From Neoarius graeffei (taxonomy: Eukaryota > Chordata > Actinopteri > Siluriformes > Ariidae): 64,000 nucleotides of DNA. The stretch lies in assembly GCF_027579695.1 (NCBI RefSeq), contig NC_083587.1, positions 45,129,732-45,193,731 on the forward strand, read 5' to 3'. A program made the translations under genes and the position numbers. The notes under the pieces are model-generated. The model saw nothing but the letters and a program-made list of their open reading frames with translations, ran no database searches and was not told where the DNA came from. This document shows positions 24,801 to 29,692 of the stretch, piece after piece (the stretch's first letter is position 1; each line of letters opens with the position of its first letter).

Positions 24801-27800
24801 CTCTATACCCTTCATAGGGTGCTCGAGGGTTCATGGGAGTTTGCCCAACCAGTCCACATGTGCTTTGTGGATCTGGAGAAGGCATTCGACCGTGTCCCCC
24901 GTGGTATTCTGTGGGGGGTGCTTCGGGAGTATGGGGTTCGGGGCTCTTTGCTAAGGGCTGTCCGGTCCCTGTACGAACGGAGCAGGAGTCTGGTTCGCAT
25001 TGCCGGCAGTAAGTCAGACCTGTTCCCAGTGCATGTTGGACTCCGTCAGGGCTGCCCTTTGTCACCGGTTCTGTTCATAATTTTTATGGACAGAATTTCT
25101 AGGCGCAGCCAGGGGCCGGAAGGAATCCTGTTTGGGAACCACAGGATTTCATCTCTGCTTTTTGCGGATGATGTTGTCCTGTTGGCTTCTTCAAACCAGG
25201 ACCTTCAGCATGCACTGGGGCGGTTTGCAGTCGAGTGTGAAGCGGCTGGGATGAGAATCAGCACCTCCAAGTCCGAGGCCATGGTTCTCGACCGGAAAAG
25301 GGTGGCTTGCCCTCTCCAGGTTGGTGGAGAAGTCCTGCCTCAAGTGGAGGAGTTTAAGTATCTCGGGATCTTGTTCACGAGTGAGGGAAGGATGGAGCGT
25401 GAGATCGACAGGCGGATTGGTGCAGCCTCCGCAGTGATGCGGTCGCTTTACCGGTCCGTCGTGGTGAAGAAGGAGCTGAGCCAAAAGGCGAAGCTCTCAA
25501 TTTACCGGTCGATCTACGTTCCGACTCTCACCTATGGTCATGAGCTTTGGGTAATGACAGAAAGAACAAGATCACGGATACAAGCGGCTGAAATGAGTTT
25601 CCTTCGCAGGGTGGCTGGGCGCTCCCTTAGAGATAGGGTGAGAAGCACAGTCACTCGGGAGGAGCTCGGAGTAGAGCCGCTGCTCCTCCACATCGAGAGG
25701 AACCAGCTGAGGTGGCTCGGGCATCTTTTTCGGATGCCTCCTGGACGCCTCCCTGGGGAGGTGTTCCAGGCATGTCCCCCCGGGAGGAGGCCCCGGGGAA
25801 GACCCAGGACACGCTGGAGGGACTATGTCTCTCGGCTGGCCTGGGAACGCCTCGGTGTTCTTCCCGAGGAGCTGGCCGAGGTGTCTGGGGAAAGGGAAGT
25901 TTGGGCTTCCATGCTTAGACTGCTGCCTCCGCGACCCGGTCCTGGATAAGCGGAAGAAGACGAGACGAGACGAGTGGGTCTATGCATATCATTACACTAT
26001 ATGGTCAAATGTATATGGGGTCATTCCGTGTGAAATCATCAGGTGCCTCCCAGGTCACCGACTTGGATTCTCATTTTTTTTTTTTGCAAGTACCCACATA
26101 TGTCTGATGAACACATGCAAAAATATTTCTGCTTAATTCCAAGTAGTTTTTTAGATATAATTTTTTTAATCAGGGTACCCACAATCCTATTTTACACTTG
26201 CGAATGCATTTTGAGCTTTTTTTCATTTTTAAAAAGCATTATCTCAGCTAAAAATGCAGATATAAAGCTCAAATTTGGAATACACCCTATTTGGGCACCC
26301 CAGATACAGTAGTAAATTTCAAAAATGGGATACAGAGCTAATTTTTCATTCTGTAGCATCACAAAAATGGCAGTTTGTCCATTCTCGCAAAAAATTACAA
26401 AATTTCAAAGAGCTGTACTAAAGAAGGGATTCAATGGATAATCTTCATATTGTAGAATACACATATCCGGGGTACTAGTTATATGTGTGTAAAACATTGT
26501 GGTCATAACTTGAAGGGTTTTTGAATTATTGACTCTTGAAAATCGAACATGATCGTAGAATGTCAAAAATAGGCCTCCAGTCTCTTTATGATTTGACCAT
26601 GTGGGCAAGTGCTCAGCCACTTCATATTTTTTTTTGTGGAGAGCATATTGATATACCAACTTTATGTCAAAATTTTTTTTATCTAGCTCAAATGCCTTCA
26701 TAGTGAAACAAATTTGCAAAGTAGGGTACCATAACATGACGCAAACCAATTTTGAACCTGTATTTGCATATTCAGAAAGCAATATATCAGCTCTGAATGG
26801 AAGCATAAAGCTCAAATTTGGTATTTACAATATTTGACACCCCAAAATAATGGCTCAACTTTGAAAGACAGATTACTGAGCTTATTTTTTCTTTCATGGC
26901 ATCATAAATTTAGCAATTCAGTCATCATCGCAATATTCAATTGATATTATAGAAACAATATGCCTGGTAAAAAGAAAGGGTTTTTATTGTACAATTAGCA
27001 TAAAATAAACATTAATAACCATCATCAGATTTACTTTGTATAATTACAAAAAAACAGCAGAAATACAAAGTTTTTAACAGTACTTGACAGTACTTAAAAT
27101 TCTTCAGCTTCAAATCCATATCCAAAGCACTGATCAATATATATATAGTTCTATACCTATGTATGTATTATATATACACATGTACATGTACCGTATATCA
27201 TGTGTGGGTACTTGTAAAAAAAAAAACATGAGACTCCGAGTTGGTGACCCGGGAAGATTTTGGAAAATCTGATGATTTCACACGGAATGACCCTATGGGC
27301 AACTGAATATCATAGCCATGTGTGGTTCTTCCCAACACTGTTGCCACAAAGCTGGAGGCACACAATTGTATAGGATGTCTTTGTATGGCTGTAGCATTAA
27401 CATTTCCCTTCACTGCAACTAAGGGGCCCCAAACCTATTCTAGTACGACAATATCTCTGTGCACAAAGCAAGGTACATGAAAACATGGTCTTCATGTCTT
27501 CATGGTTAGAGTGGAAGAACTCGATTGGCCTGCACACAGCCCTGACCTTAACCCCACTGAACACATTTGGGATGAACTGGAACACTGACTGAGCCCCAGG
27601 CCTTCCCTCCCCTCCCTCACTAATGCTCTTCTGGCTGAATTAGTAAATCCCTAACACACACACACTCCAAATCCTAGTGGAAAACCTTCTCAGAAGACTG
27701 AAGGTTATAACAGTAAAGGGGGAAGGAGAGACTATTTAACAGTTATTCCATGAAATTGAGTCGTACATGAGGTGATAAGCCATGTACAACGAGATCGAGT

Positions 27801-29007
27801 GGAATAATTGTTTTATTCTATCCACATTCACTGGATTTTGAGAAACGGAGCATTTTTATTTTTTGAAAATTTGATAAATAAAAACTTTATATAAAACGTC
27901 CGACCAAATCATTTTCGCTTAGAATGTAAACAAACCGGTGAAATGACAGTAGCAATTTGTGAAAAATGCTATAATAATAATTCTTGAAAAATAAAAAAGA
28001 TACATTCTTACCATCAAACACTTTTATTCCATATTTTGTTGCTTTTTTATTTTGGGGTTTTTTGTTTTCGTATCATTTTTATTTCGTCCTCGGTTGATTC
28101 AGCAACACGCTCCGCCATTTTGTTTTTCTTTACTCACCGTATATGAGCTGATAGCCTAGTAGTAGCGTAGCCAATCGGAGCATGTGATTGCTCATATCCA
28201 GTGAATGTGGATAGAATAAAACAGGTTATAACAGTAAAGTGGGGGACAAAAATCTGGAACAGGATGCTCAAAAAGCACACATGAATGTGATGGTCATGTC
28301 TCCACAACCTTTTGGCCATATAGTGTACCTATGTCAATAGAAGGAGCGAGCAATAGAGTAAGAGAGAGATAGAGTCTACCTTGTGATGTCCTCAGCCAAT
28401 ACAGAAGGGTCAGGTGGGTAAAATTTGACACTGAATGTAAATGTAGCATCATGACCTAAAATCACAATCAGCAGTGAACATAAGCATAACTGCACACAAA
28501 CATGCAGATCTGATATGCTCGAAACACCACAGTGCAGAACAACTTTACGCACCTATGATCTGCTTGTGAACCCGTTTAGAAAAGTCCAGCCACACCTGAA
28601 AAAGGAAAATAAAGTAAGAAATGTATTATTTAAGCAATAAATATGGCTTGACTTTAATTATCATAGAGCCATAATTGGACCTGTTTATGTAATTAAATGT
28701 TATACACTCTAACATACATGTCATACTATCTAGAGTGAAATCATTCACCTTACAGTTGGATGAATCCCATAATGCCAAACCAAAGTAGTCCTTCTCCAGC
28801 AGGTCGAGATACTCACAGACGATATCAAACAGAACCTGGCCCACTGCTTTTTTCTATAAACACAAAAAGAAATTCTCTCATAATTGGAGATTTTTGTAAG
28901 TTGATAGAAATATTGGGAGGTAAATATTGGGACTGGGAACTAACCTCCAGGTCCCGCTCAATGATAGTGTCGTCCAAAAGTATAACTCGGCAACGAAACG
29001 TCGTCAT
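97..29007 (-). CDS. epb41-like: Band 4.1 (EPB41) family FERM protein, 14 exons, 3' end beyond window
   Basis: Proteins of this family link the spectrin-actin skeleton to membrane proteins under the plasma membrane. Fourteen minus-strand exons with GT-AG borders join without a frame break into 1032 codons. FERM covers residues 1 to about 282 (F1 lobe LLDDT; F2 [15 protein letters not shown] and [11 protein letters not shown]3 [12 protein letters not shown] and [13 protein letters not shown]). A FERM-adjacent segment follows at about 283-331 ([22 protein letters not shown]). Wording such as [16 protein letters not shown] and DYNPELHG is closest to erythrocyte 4.1R, but divergent. No spectrin-actin-binding or C-terminal 4.1 domain is seen in the window. 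The tail instead has six D/N-D/E-W-F/Y motifs and a 94-residue repeat. The ATG at 29007 has A at -3 and no obvious upstream acceptor, so it is taken as the start. The gene continues past base 1. The paralogue is uncertain. Confidence 0.85.
323..1936 (+). mobile_element. Tc1-like transposon, Sleeping-Beauty-type, decayed
   Basis: Inverted ends CAGTTGTGGTCAGAAG / CGACCACAACTG are flanked by TA. Inverted similarity extends over roughly 200 bp at each end, as in IR/DR-type elements. The transposase remnant begins [20 protein letters not shown] at 745 and continues in several frames ([13 protein letters not shown]-like). It is multiply frameshifted and inactive. It lies in a 4.1-gene intron. Confidence 0.88.
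745..1640 (+). pseudogene. Tc1-like transposase relic
   Basis: The N-terminal paired-like HTH ([20 protein letters not shown]) is readable from 745. Later homologous blocks ([21 protein letters not shown]-like, [15 protein letters not shown]) fall in different frames up to about 1640. The DDE catalytic triad is not kept in one frame. Confidence 0.8.
1939..2843. other. 4.1-gene intron, no recognised feature
   Basis: AT-rich unique-looking DNA between the Tc1 element and tail exon 4. I see no conserved frame, inverted repeat or repeat family. Confidence 0.5.
2844..3014 (-). CDS. 4.1 gene tail exon 4, DDWY motif
   Basis: A 171-nt exon with phase 1 at both ends, encoding [40 protein letters not shown] and [14 protein letters not shown]. 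The D-D-W-Y-I-L-L-E string is identical to one in the giant exon. Acceptor CTTCAAG, donor GTACAA. Confidence 0.75.
3568..3952 (-). mobile_element. tRNA-derived SINE (V-SINE-like, family A), inverted
   Basis: Read on the minus strand it has a tRNA-like head with A-box GTAGTGGTTAGCGCTGTCG and B-box GGTTCGAGCCC. A conserved body and an ATGAGATGAG tail follow. Target duplication AAAATGTATC at 3558-3567 and 3953-3962. It is inserted in the Tc1 copy 3424-5411. Confidence 0.92.
4183..5103 (-). pseudogene. Tc1-like DD34E transposase, 3'-truncated by a stop
   Basis: 306 codons starting [21 protein letters not shown]-terminal [22 protein letters not shown], then the catalytic landmarks [14 protein letters not shown] and [11 protein letters not shown] (DD34E). 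Compared with sibling copies it lacks a few residues (GRI) in the second HTH and stops at KIQQK, where siblings read on KRPKTVEQL for about 50 residues. It is probably inactive. Confidence 0.88.
5440..6410 (+). pseudogene. Tc1-like transposase relic (family b)
   Basis: Plus-strand blocks resemble the family-a transposase: a HTH-like region near 5500, then at 5891-6283 [38 protein letters not shown] and [18 protein letters not shown]. Frameshifts and stops separate the blocks. Confidence 0.75.
6525..6872 (+). mobile_element. tRNA-derived SINE, family B (different 3' body)
   Basis: The head (GTGGTTATCACTGTTGCCTC...GGTTCAAGCCC) matches family A. The body diverges after the AAAGACGTACGG region into GGGCTGAAATGCCCATGAGC...ATGGGTTAAATGCAGAG and ends TGATAAATAAAGTTC. 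Sister copies lie at 21611-21887 and 42383-42768. Confidence 0.82.
7173..8777 (+). mobile_element. Tc1-like DD34E transposon (family a), plus-strand copy
   Basis: Intact termini CAACCCCGATTCC / GGAATCGGGGTTG with TA on both sides, full length 1.6 kb, uninterrupted by other repeats. The transposase has a few disabling changes. It lies in a 4.1-gene intron. Confidence 0.94.
7492..8554 (+). pseudogene. Tc1-like DD34E transposase with at least two stops
   Basis: ATG at 7492 ([20 protein letters not shown]). A TGA interrupts near 7571, and the frame is open 7628-8404 with [17 protein letters not shown] and [15 protein letters not shown] after KWKI lies where siblings read R-Q-K-R. C-terminal homology ([13 protein letters not shown]-like) continues to about 8554. 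Confidence 0.85.
8915..10522 (-). CDS. 4.1 gene tail exon 3: giant exon with four 94-aa repeats and two W-Y motifs
   Basis: A 1608-nt exon, open throughout, with phase 1 at both ends (acceptor CTACCCTCAG, donor GTATGC). It starts [20 protein letters not shown], followed by four tandem 94-residue Glu-rich units ([12 protein letters not shown] to [14 protein letters not shown]). A short Glu/Leu heptad-like stretch follows ([20 protein letters not shown]). Two tail motifs end it: [16 protein letters not shown] and [16 protein letters not shown]. Composition predicts a highly charged, largely helical or disordered segment. Frame retention across four repeats argues it is coding. It has no domain I recognise. 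Confidence 0.82.
9275..10402 (-). repeat. Four tandem 282-bp (94-codon) coding repeats
   Basis: The same junction (GACTTGTCTTTAAC on the plus strand) recurs at 9275, 9557, 9839 and 10121, exactly 282 bp apart, so every copy keeps the reading frame. The inner copies differ at only a few bases. The 5'-most copy (10121-10402) is the most diverged ([14 protein letters not shown] against [14 protein letters not shown]). This indicates recent expansion or gene conversion. Confidence 0.95.
10674..11708 (-). mobile_element. Shortened Tc1-like element in a 4.1-gene intron
   Basis: Ends CAGTGCCTTGCAAAAGCATT / TACTTTTGCAAGACAGTG lie next to TA. Length is about 1.03 kb. Only N-terminal transposase remnants remain on the minus strand ([34 protein letters not shown], and a [17 protein letters not shown] block). 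An internal deletion derivative, not autonomous. Confidence 0.82.
11711..12506. other. 4.1-gene intron, no recognised feature
   Basis: AT-rich; no convincing exon, inverted repeat or known repeat was seen. A short open frame at 12188-12370 has no similarity I recognise. Confidence 0.5.
12507..12647 (-). CDS. 4.1 gene tail exon 2, NEWF motif
   Basis: A 141-nt exon with phase 1 at both ends, encoding [40 protein letters not shown] and LSFFSS. The motif is N-E-W-F-Q-L-L-G. The acceptor used is the CCAG just before AT-GTG, which keeps phase 1. The donor is GTAAAT. Confidence 0.75.
12735..13112 (+). mobile_element. tRNA-derived SINE, family A, with 12-bp target duplication
   Basis: Complete copy from GGGCGGCACGGTGGTG through A/B boxes and body to GATAATGAGAGAGAGAGA. 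Target duplication TGGTTCTAGACC at 12723-12734 and 13113-13124. It fills most of the intron between tail exons 1 and 2, ending about 20 bp from the exon-1 donor. Confidence 0.95.
13142..13246 (-). CDS. 4.1 gene tail exon 1, DDWF motif
   Basis: A 105-nt exon with phase 1 at both ends, encoding [20 protein letters not shown] then [14 protein letters not shown]. The acceptor is TTCTTCCAG and the donor GTAGAC. It is assigned to this gene by strand, phase and the shared D-D-W-F-x-LL motif. The role of the motif is not known to me. Confidence 0.75.
13457..15211. mobile_element. Non-autonomous hAT-like transposon with exact 8-bp target duplication
   Basis: Left TGGGCTGCCAACTCTCACG and right AGTTGGCAGCCCTG are inverted. 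ATTTCATC is duplicated exactly at 13449-13456 and 15212-15219, the 8-bp length typical of hAT. A poly-C run lies at about 15007-15030. No transposase frame is visible; the short open frames across the poly-C are not credible genes. Confidence 0.75.
15249..15556 (+). mobile_element. tRNA-derived SINE with a third type of 3' body
   Basis: Degenerate head (GGCGACATGGTGGTGTTGTG, GGTTCAAGCCC). After a shared TAACTGGCTACTCTAAATGG stretch, the body changes to GTGGCAGGAAGGGCATCTGG and ends near GAAGTGAGTAAATGA. About 390 bp of intron with nothing recognisable follows, up to the FA exon. Confidence 0.7.
15951..16096 (-). CDS. 4.1 gene exon: FERM-adjacent (FA) domain
   Basis: A 146-nt exon encoding [40 protein letters not shown] and SRSAIKRK. 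It matches the FA domain (F-G-RFRYSGRTQAQT-ASALIDRPAP-FER-SKR), a regulatory extension after FERM in 4.1 proteins. The typical RYSG is FRG here. It ends in phase 1, the phase shared by every later tail exon. Confidence 0.92.
16287..16995 (+). mobile_element. Unclassified non-autonomous element, copy 1 (second copy at 27.7 kb)
   Basis: Shares its whole layout with 27733-28223: an imperfect hairpin at the left (ATTACATGAAATCGAGTC...GATTGAGTGGAATAA), then an inverted pair TTTTATTATATCCGCATTC...GAATGTGGATAGAATAAAAC. About 190 bp near 16640-16830 (poly-T/poly-G, CTTCTTCTTTAGGG, GGTGCATTACCGCCACC) is absent from copy 2 and looks like a later insertion. Confidence 0.65.
17014..17108 (-). CDS. 4.1 gene exon: FERM F3 lobe, second half
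   Basis: A 95-nt exon encoding [20 protein letters not shown] and [11 protein letters not shown], the terminal F3 helix of 4.1 proteins (FKLP-YRA-K-LWK-EHH-FFR). The acceptor is CAAATCAG and the donor GTAGCA. A repeat element begins less than 20 bp into the following intron. Confidence 0.93.
17196..17984 (-). mobile_element. Internally deleted Tc1/mariner element
   Basis: Termini CTAAGTAACTTTAAAAACGC / GCGTTTTTAAAGTTACTTAG next to TA. 0.79 kb. On the minus strand only the DNA-binding half of a transposase is left, with no catalytic domain. It lies in the intron between the two F3 exons. Confidence 0.85.
17390..17686 (-). pseudogene. Tc1/mariner transposase N-terminal fragment
   Basis: ATG at 17686 gives [40 protein letters not shown] and [13 protein letters not shown], a helix-turn-helix domain with the GRPR-like linker motif. 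It breaks off before any DDE motif. Confidence 0.82.
18018..18044 (+). repeat. (ATC)n microsatellite
   Basis: Eight consecutive ATC units followed by AATC, in the intron 3' (plus-strand side) of the Tc1 derivative. Confidence 0.95.
18249..18407 (-). CDS. 4.1 gene exon: FERM F3 (PH-like) lobe, first half
   Basis: A 53-codon phase 0-0 exon running from [20 protein letters not shown] to [10 protein letters not shown] run of acidic and lysine residues (DEDEEKK) sits between the first two strands, where canonical 4.1 proteins have a short RLRIN loop. This is a local lineage-specific change. Confidence 0.92.
18530..18617 (-). CDS. 4.1 gene exon: FERM F2 end
   Basis: An 88-nt exon encoding [20 protein letters not shown] then YGVHLHPAK, the equivalent of S-MTPAQAD-FLENAKKL-MYGVDLH-AK in 4.1R. 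The acceptor is AACGCAG and the donor GTAGCA. Confidence 0.92.
18692..19614. mobile_element. Tc1-type MITE split by a SINE
   Basis: Ends CAGTACTGTGCAAAAGTCTT / AAGACTATTGCACAGTACTA are inverted. There is no transposase. A family A SINE (18847-19220) sits inside with AAGGTTGT duplicated on both sides. Confidence 0.78.
18847..19220 (-). mobile_element. tRNA-derived SINE, family A, inverted, nested in a MITE
   Basis: Tail ATCTCATCTCATTACC at the left, tRNA-like head ending GGGCGGCACGGTGGTGTAG on the minus strand. Duplication AAGGTTGT at 18839-18846 and 19221-19228. Confidence 0.93.
19665..19883 (-). CDS. 4.1 gene exon: FERM F2 lobe
   Basis: A 219-nt exon encoding [20 protein letters not shown] through ELHRTL. 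It carries the alpha-helical F2 lobe with [19 protein letters not shown] and a polar loop before [10 protein letters not shown]. The donor is taken as the GTATTT that leaves AA, so that AA plus A gives Lys and joins directly to SMSPAQAD. A longer open frame past the donor is intron read-through. Confidence 0.92.
20246..20810. mobile_element. Tc1-type MITE
   Basis: Ends CAGTGGGGTCCAAAAGTCTG / ACTTTGGGACCCCACTG are inverted; TA on the left, TG on the right. 565 bp, no coding remnants. About 360 bp of featureless intron lies between it and the F2 exon at 19883. Confidence 0.82.
21237..22241 (+). pseudogene. Tc1-like transposase relic, family h
   Basis: [20 protein letters not shown] at about 21237, then [35 protein letters not shown], and after the [40 protein letters not shown] and GGHTRY at 22241. 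D, D and E motifs are all present but in separate frames, with much of the N-terminal region deleted. Confidence 0.85.
21611..21887 (+). mobile_element. Family B SINE, 5'-truncated, with (CTTT)n tail
   Basis: Begins inside the body (TCAAAGACATATGGTTAAG), lacks the tRNA head, passes GAGGTGCCCTTGAGCGAGGC and ends GAATAAAGTTGTG plus about eleven CTTT units. It interrupts transposase coding sequence. Confidence 0.85.
22616..25973 (+). mobile_element. Full-length RTE-like LINE with intact ORF and 12-bp target duplication
   Basis: The element is 3.36 kb and bounded by GTGGGTCTATGC at 22604-22615 and 25974-25985. It has a short GC-rich 5' leader, one long open frame (22776-25949), and a 24-bp 3' end GCGGAAGAAG plus ACGAG units. 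A single-ORF layout with endonuclease and reverse transcriptase and a tiny 3' UTR fits the RTE clade. It is GC-rich beside AT-rich neighbours, as expected for a recent insertion. It lies in the sense-opposite strand of the 4.1 gene, in its largest intron. Confidence 0.9.
22776..25949 (+). CDS. LINE ORF: AP-type endonuclease plus reverse transcriptase, 1057 aa
   Basis: A basic Pro/Gly/Arg-rich leader (1-90) is followed by the endonuclease/exonuclease/phosphatase fold at about 92-330 ([50 protein letters not shown]). A linker follows, then reverse transcriptase at about 590-870 ([82 protein letters not shown]). A C-terminal region RWLGHLFRM...[10 protein letters not shown] completes it. All RT motifs including FADD are present and no stop occurs. 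The endonuclease Glu motif expected as Q-E-T-H reads L-T-S-T-H (about residues 123-127), so its metal-binding Glu is Ser or is supplied elsewhere. It acts at the chromosomal target by target-primed reverse transcription, by analogy with its family. Confidence 0.93.
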   Translation: MEKKSRTVTSPGRTQPGPHPGARPGVGARMRALGGRAFAHGARPGSARRGDVGPTSCGFTTHRGSSRGLVQCGLGGSRRQGPRRPDPRTQRLAVGTWNVTSLGGKEPELVQEVERYRLEIVGLTSTHSLGSGTQLLERGWTFHFSGVARGERRRAGVGFLIAPQLSRHVLEFTPVNERVASLRLRIGERALAVVCAYGPNSTIEYPAFLESLGEVLRGAQTRDSIVLLGDFNAHVGDDSDTWRGVVGRNGLPDLNPSGVLLLDFCASHSLSITNTMFEHRGVHKCTWHQDTLGRRSMIDFVVVSSDLRPYVLDTRVKRGAELSTDHHLVVSWIRWRRRKLDRPGRPKRMVRVCWERLAEHSVGEVFNSHLRESFSQLPREAGDIESEWTMFSTSIVDAAVRSCGRKVSGACRGGNPRTQWWTPEVRDAVKLKKESYRAMLTSGTPEAADGYRQARRAAARAVAEAKTRNWEEFGEAMEKDYRSASKKSWQTVRHLRRGKQYSANTVYSAGGELLTSTGDIVGRWKEYFEDLLNPTVMSSTEETEADDSEVDSSITQAEVTEVVCKLLGGKAPGVDEIRPEYLKSLDVVGLSWLTRLCNIAWRSGTVPLEWQTGVVVPLFKKGDRRVCSNYRGITLLSLPGKVYSRVLERRIRPIVEPRIQEEQCGFRPGRGTLDQLYTLHRVLEGSWEFAQPVHMCFVDLEKAFDRVPRGILWGVLREYGVRGSLLRAVRSLYERSRSLVRIAGSKSDLFPVHVGLRQGCPLSPVLFIIFMDRISRRSQGPEGILFGNHRISSLLFADDVVLLASSNQDLQHALGRFAVECEAAGMRISTSKSEAMVLDRKRVACPLQVGGEVLPQVEEFKYLGILFTSEGRMEREIDRRIGAASAVMRSLYRSVVVKKELSQKAKLSIYRSIYVPTLTYGHELWVMTERTRSRIQAAEMSFLRRVAGRSLRDRVRSTVTREELGVEPLLLHIERNQLRWLGHLFRMPPGRLPGEVFQACPPGRRPRGRPRTRWRDYVSRLAWERLGVLPEELAEVSGEREVWASMLRLLPPRPGPG
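26018..27293. mobile_element. DNA transposon of unidentified superfamily, 1276 bp, TATG target duplication
   Basis: The first 24 bases (GGGTCATTCCGTGTGAAATC...) are a perfect inverted match of the last 24. Imperfect inversion goes on for about 90 bp (GGTCACCGACTTGG...AAGTACCCACATATG against its counterpart). TATG occurs on both sides (26014-26017, 27294-27297). No coding frame was found. Two long internal direct repeats (AGCTCAAATTTGG..., about 26268-26410 and 26808-26950) share a layout. Confidence 0.75.
27733..28223 (+). mobile_element. Unclassified non-autonomous element, copy 2
   Basis: Same order of parts as 16287-16995: left hairpin, then a perfect inverted pair TTTTATTCTATCCACATTCA / TGAATGTGGATAGAATAAAA. 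GGTTATAACAGTAAAG occurs just left (from about 27706) and just right (28224 on), a probable 16-bp target duplication in the Tc1 host. Confidence 0.68.
28380..28455 (-). CDS. 4.1 gene exon: FERM, KFYPPDP segment
   Basis: A 76-nt exon encoding [20 protein letters not shown] then EDIT, and R across the splice. The [14 protein letters not shown] stretch is a hallmark of 4.1-group FERM domains. The donor GTAGAC opens the 8.5-kb intron that contains the full-length LINE. Confidence 0.93.
28553..28595 (-). CDS. 4.1 gene exon: FERM F1/F2 link
   Basis: A 43-nt exon encoding [14 protein letters not shown], equivalent to the WLD-K-E-IKKQ segment of 4.1 proteins. It has a TTTTTCAG acceptor and a GTGCGT donor and leaves a one-base overhang that the next exon completes. 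Confidence 0.9.
28749..28853 (-). CDS. 4.1 gene exon: FERM F1 lobe
   Basis: A 35-codon, phase 0-0 exon containing [20 protein letters not shown] and [11 protein letters not shown], the ubiquitin-like F1 lobe of 4.1 FERM domains. It is flanked by a TTTATAG acceptor and a GTGAAT donor. Confidence 0.92.
28945..29007 (-). CDS. 4.1 gene exon: start codon and start of FERM F1 lobe
   Basis: The exon reads [21 protein letters not shown] and ends at a GT donor (GTTAGT). It matches the first F1 strands of 4.1 proteins, where a longer headpiece usually precedes. The ATG has A at -3. The DNA just upstream is not a good polypyrimidine tract, so this is more likely a true start than an internal exon, but an upstream exon cannot be excluded. 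Confidence 0.8.
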
Positions 29008-29292
29008 CTTTACTCTCCTTCAACAAAGATTATTATAAGCATAAATTAAATCAATTGCCATACTGCAAAAGGTCAGCAATTATAAAAATGTTATGTACAT
29101 GCAACTAAATGAAACATTTTACAGTGAAATTTCACTTAGGATTAAAAAAAAGACTTGTACATGTAATATATTTCCGTATAGTTTCTGTTACATTTCTGAT
29201 TCTAGTGAACACTGTACCATTTAAATTATACCCCCAGAATTACTGACACCCTTTGTAAAATGGAGCAAAATTATTGTAGAAATTATTGACAT
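29008..29292. other. 5' flank of the 4.1 gene, no clear promoter motif
   Basis: AT-rich, without a CpG-rich stretch or a convincing TATA box at the expected place. A family A SINE begins at 29305. The real transcription start may lie in an upstream non-coding exon that I cannot see. Confidence 0.35.
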
Positions 29293-29304
29293 ATGTTGCA
29301 ACCC

Positions 29305-29686
29305 GGGCGGCACGGTGGTGTAGTGGTTAGCGCTGTCGCCTCACAGCAAGAAGGTCCTGGGTTCAAGGCCGGCGAGGACCTTTCTGTGCGGAGTTTGCAT
29401 GTTCTCCCTGTGTCCGTGTGGGTTTCCTCCGGGTGCTCCGGTTTCCCCCACAGTCCAAAGACATGCAGGTTAGGTTAACTGGTGACTCTAAATTGACCGT
29501 AGGTGTGAATGTGAGTGTGAATGGTTGTCTGTGTCTATGTGTCAGCCCTGTGATGACCTGGCGACTTGTCCAGGGTGTACCCCGCCTTTCGCCCGTAGTC
29601 AGCTGGGATAGGCTCCAGCTTGCCTGCGACCCTGTAGAACAGGATAAAGCGGCTAGAGATAATGAGATGAGATGAGATGAGATGAG
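29305..29686 (+). mobile_element. tRNA-derived SINE, family A, inserted at the tip of a Tc1 end
   Basis: Complete, ending in ATGAGATGAG units. ATGTTGCAACCC is duplicated at 29293-29304 and 29687-29698, and the right copy contains the first bases of the neighbouring Tc1 terminus. The SINE therefore landed after the Tc1. Confidence 0.95.
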
Positions 29687-29692
29687 ATGTTG

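Larger units (their letters stand above)
25995..28325 (-). mobile_element. Tc1-like element relic carrying two later insertions
   Basis: Ends CACTATATGGTCAAATG / TTTTGGCCATATAGTG lie next to TA. Its own sequence is seen at 25995-26017, 27298-27732 and 28224-28325; a plus-strand block near 27510-27590 reads like [20 protein letters not shown]. The rest is a 1276-bp TIR element (26018-27293) and an unclassified repeat (27733-28223). Confidence 0.75.

Noticed and set aside
23742-25484. Minus-strand frames of 100-170 codons across the LINE
   Set aside because: Antisense shadows of the GC-rich 1057-codon LINE frame.
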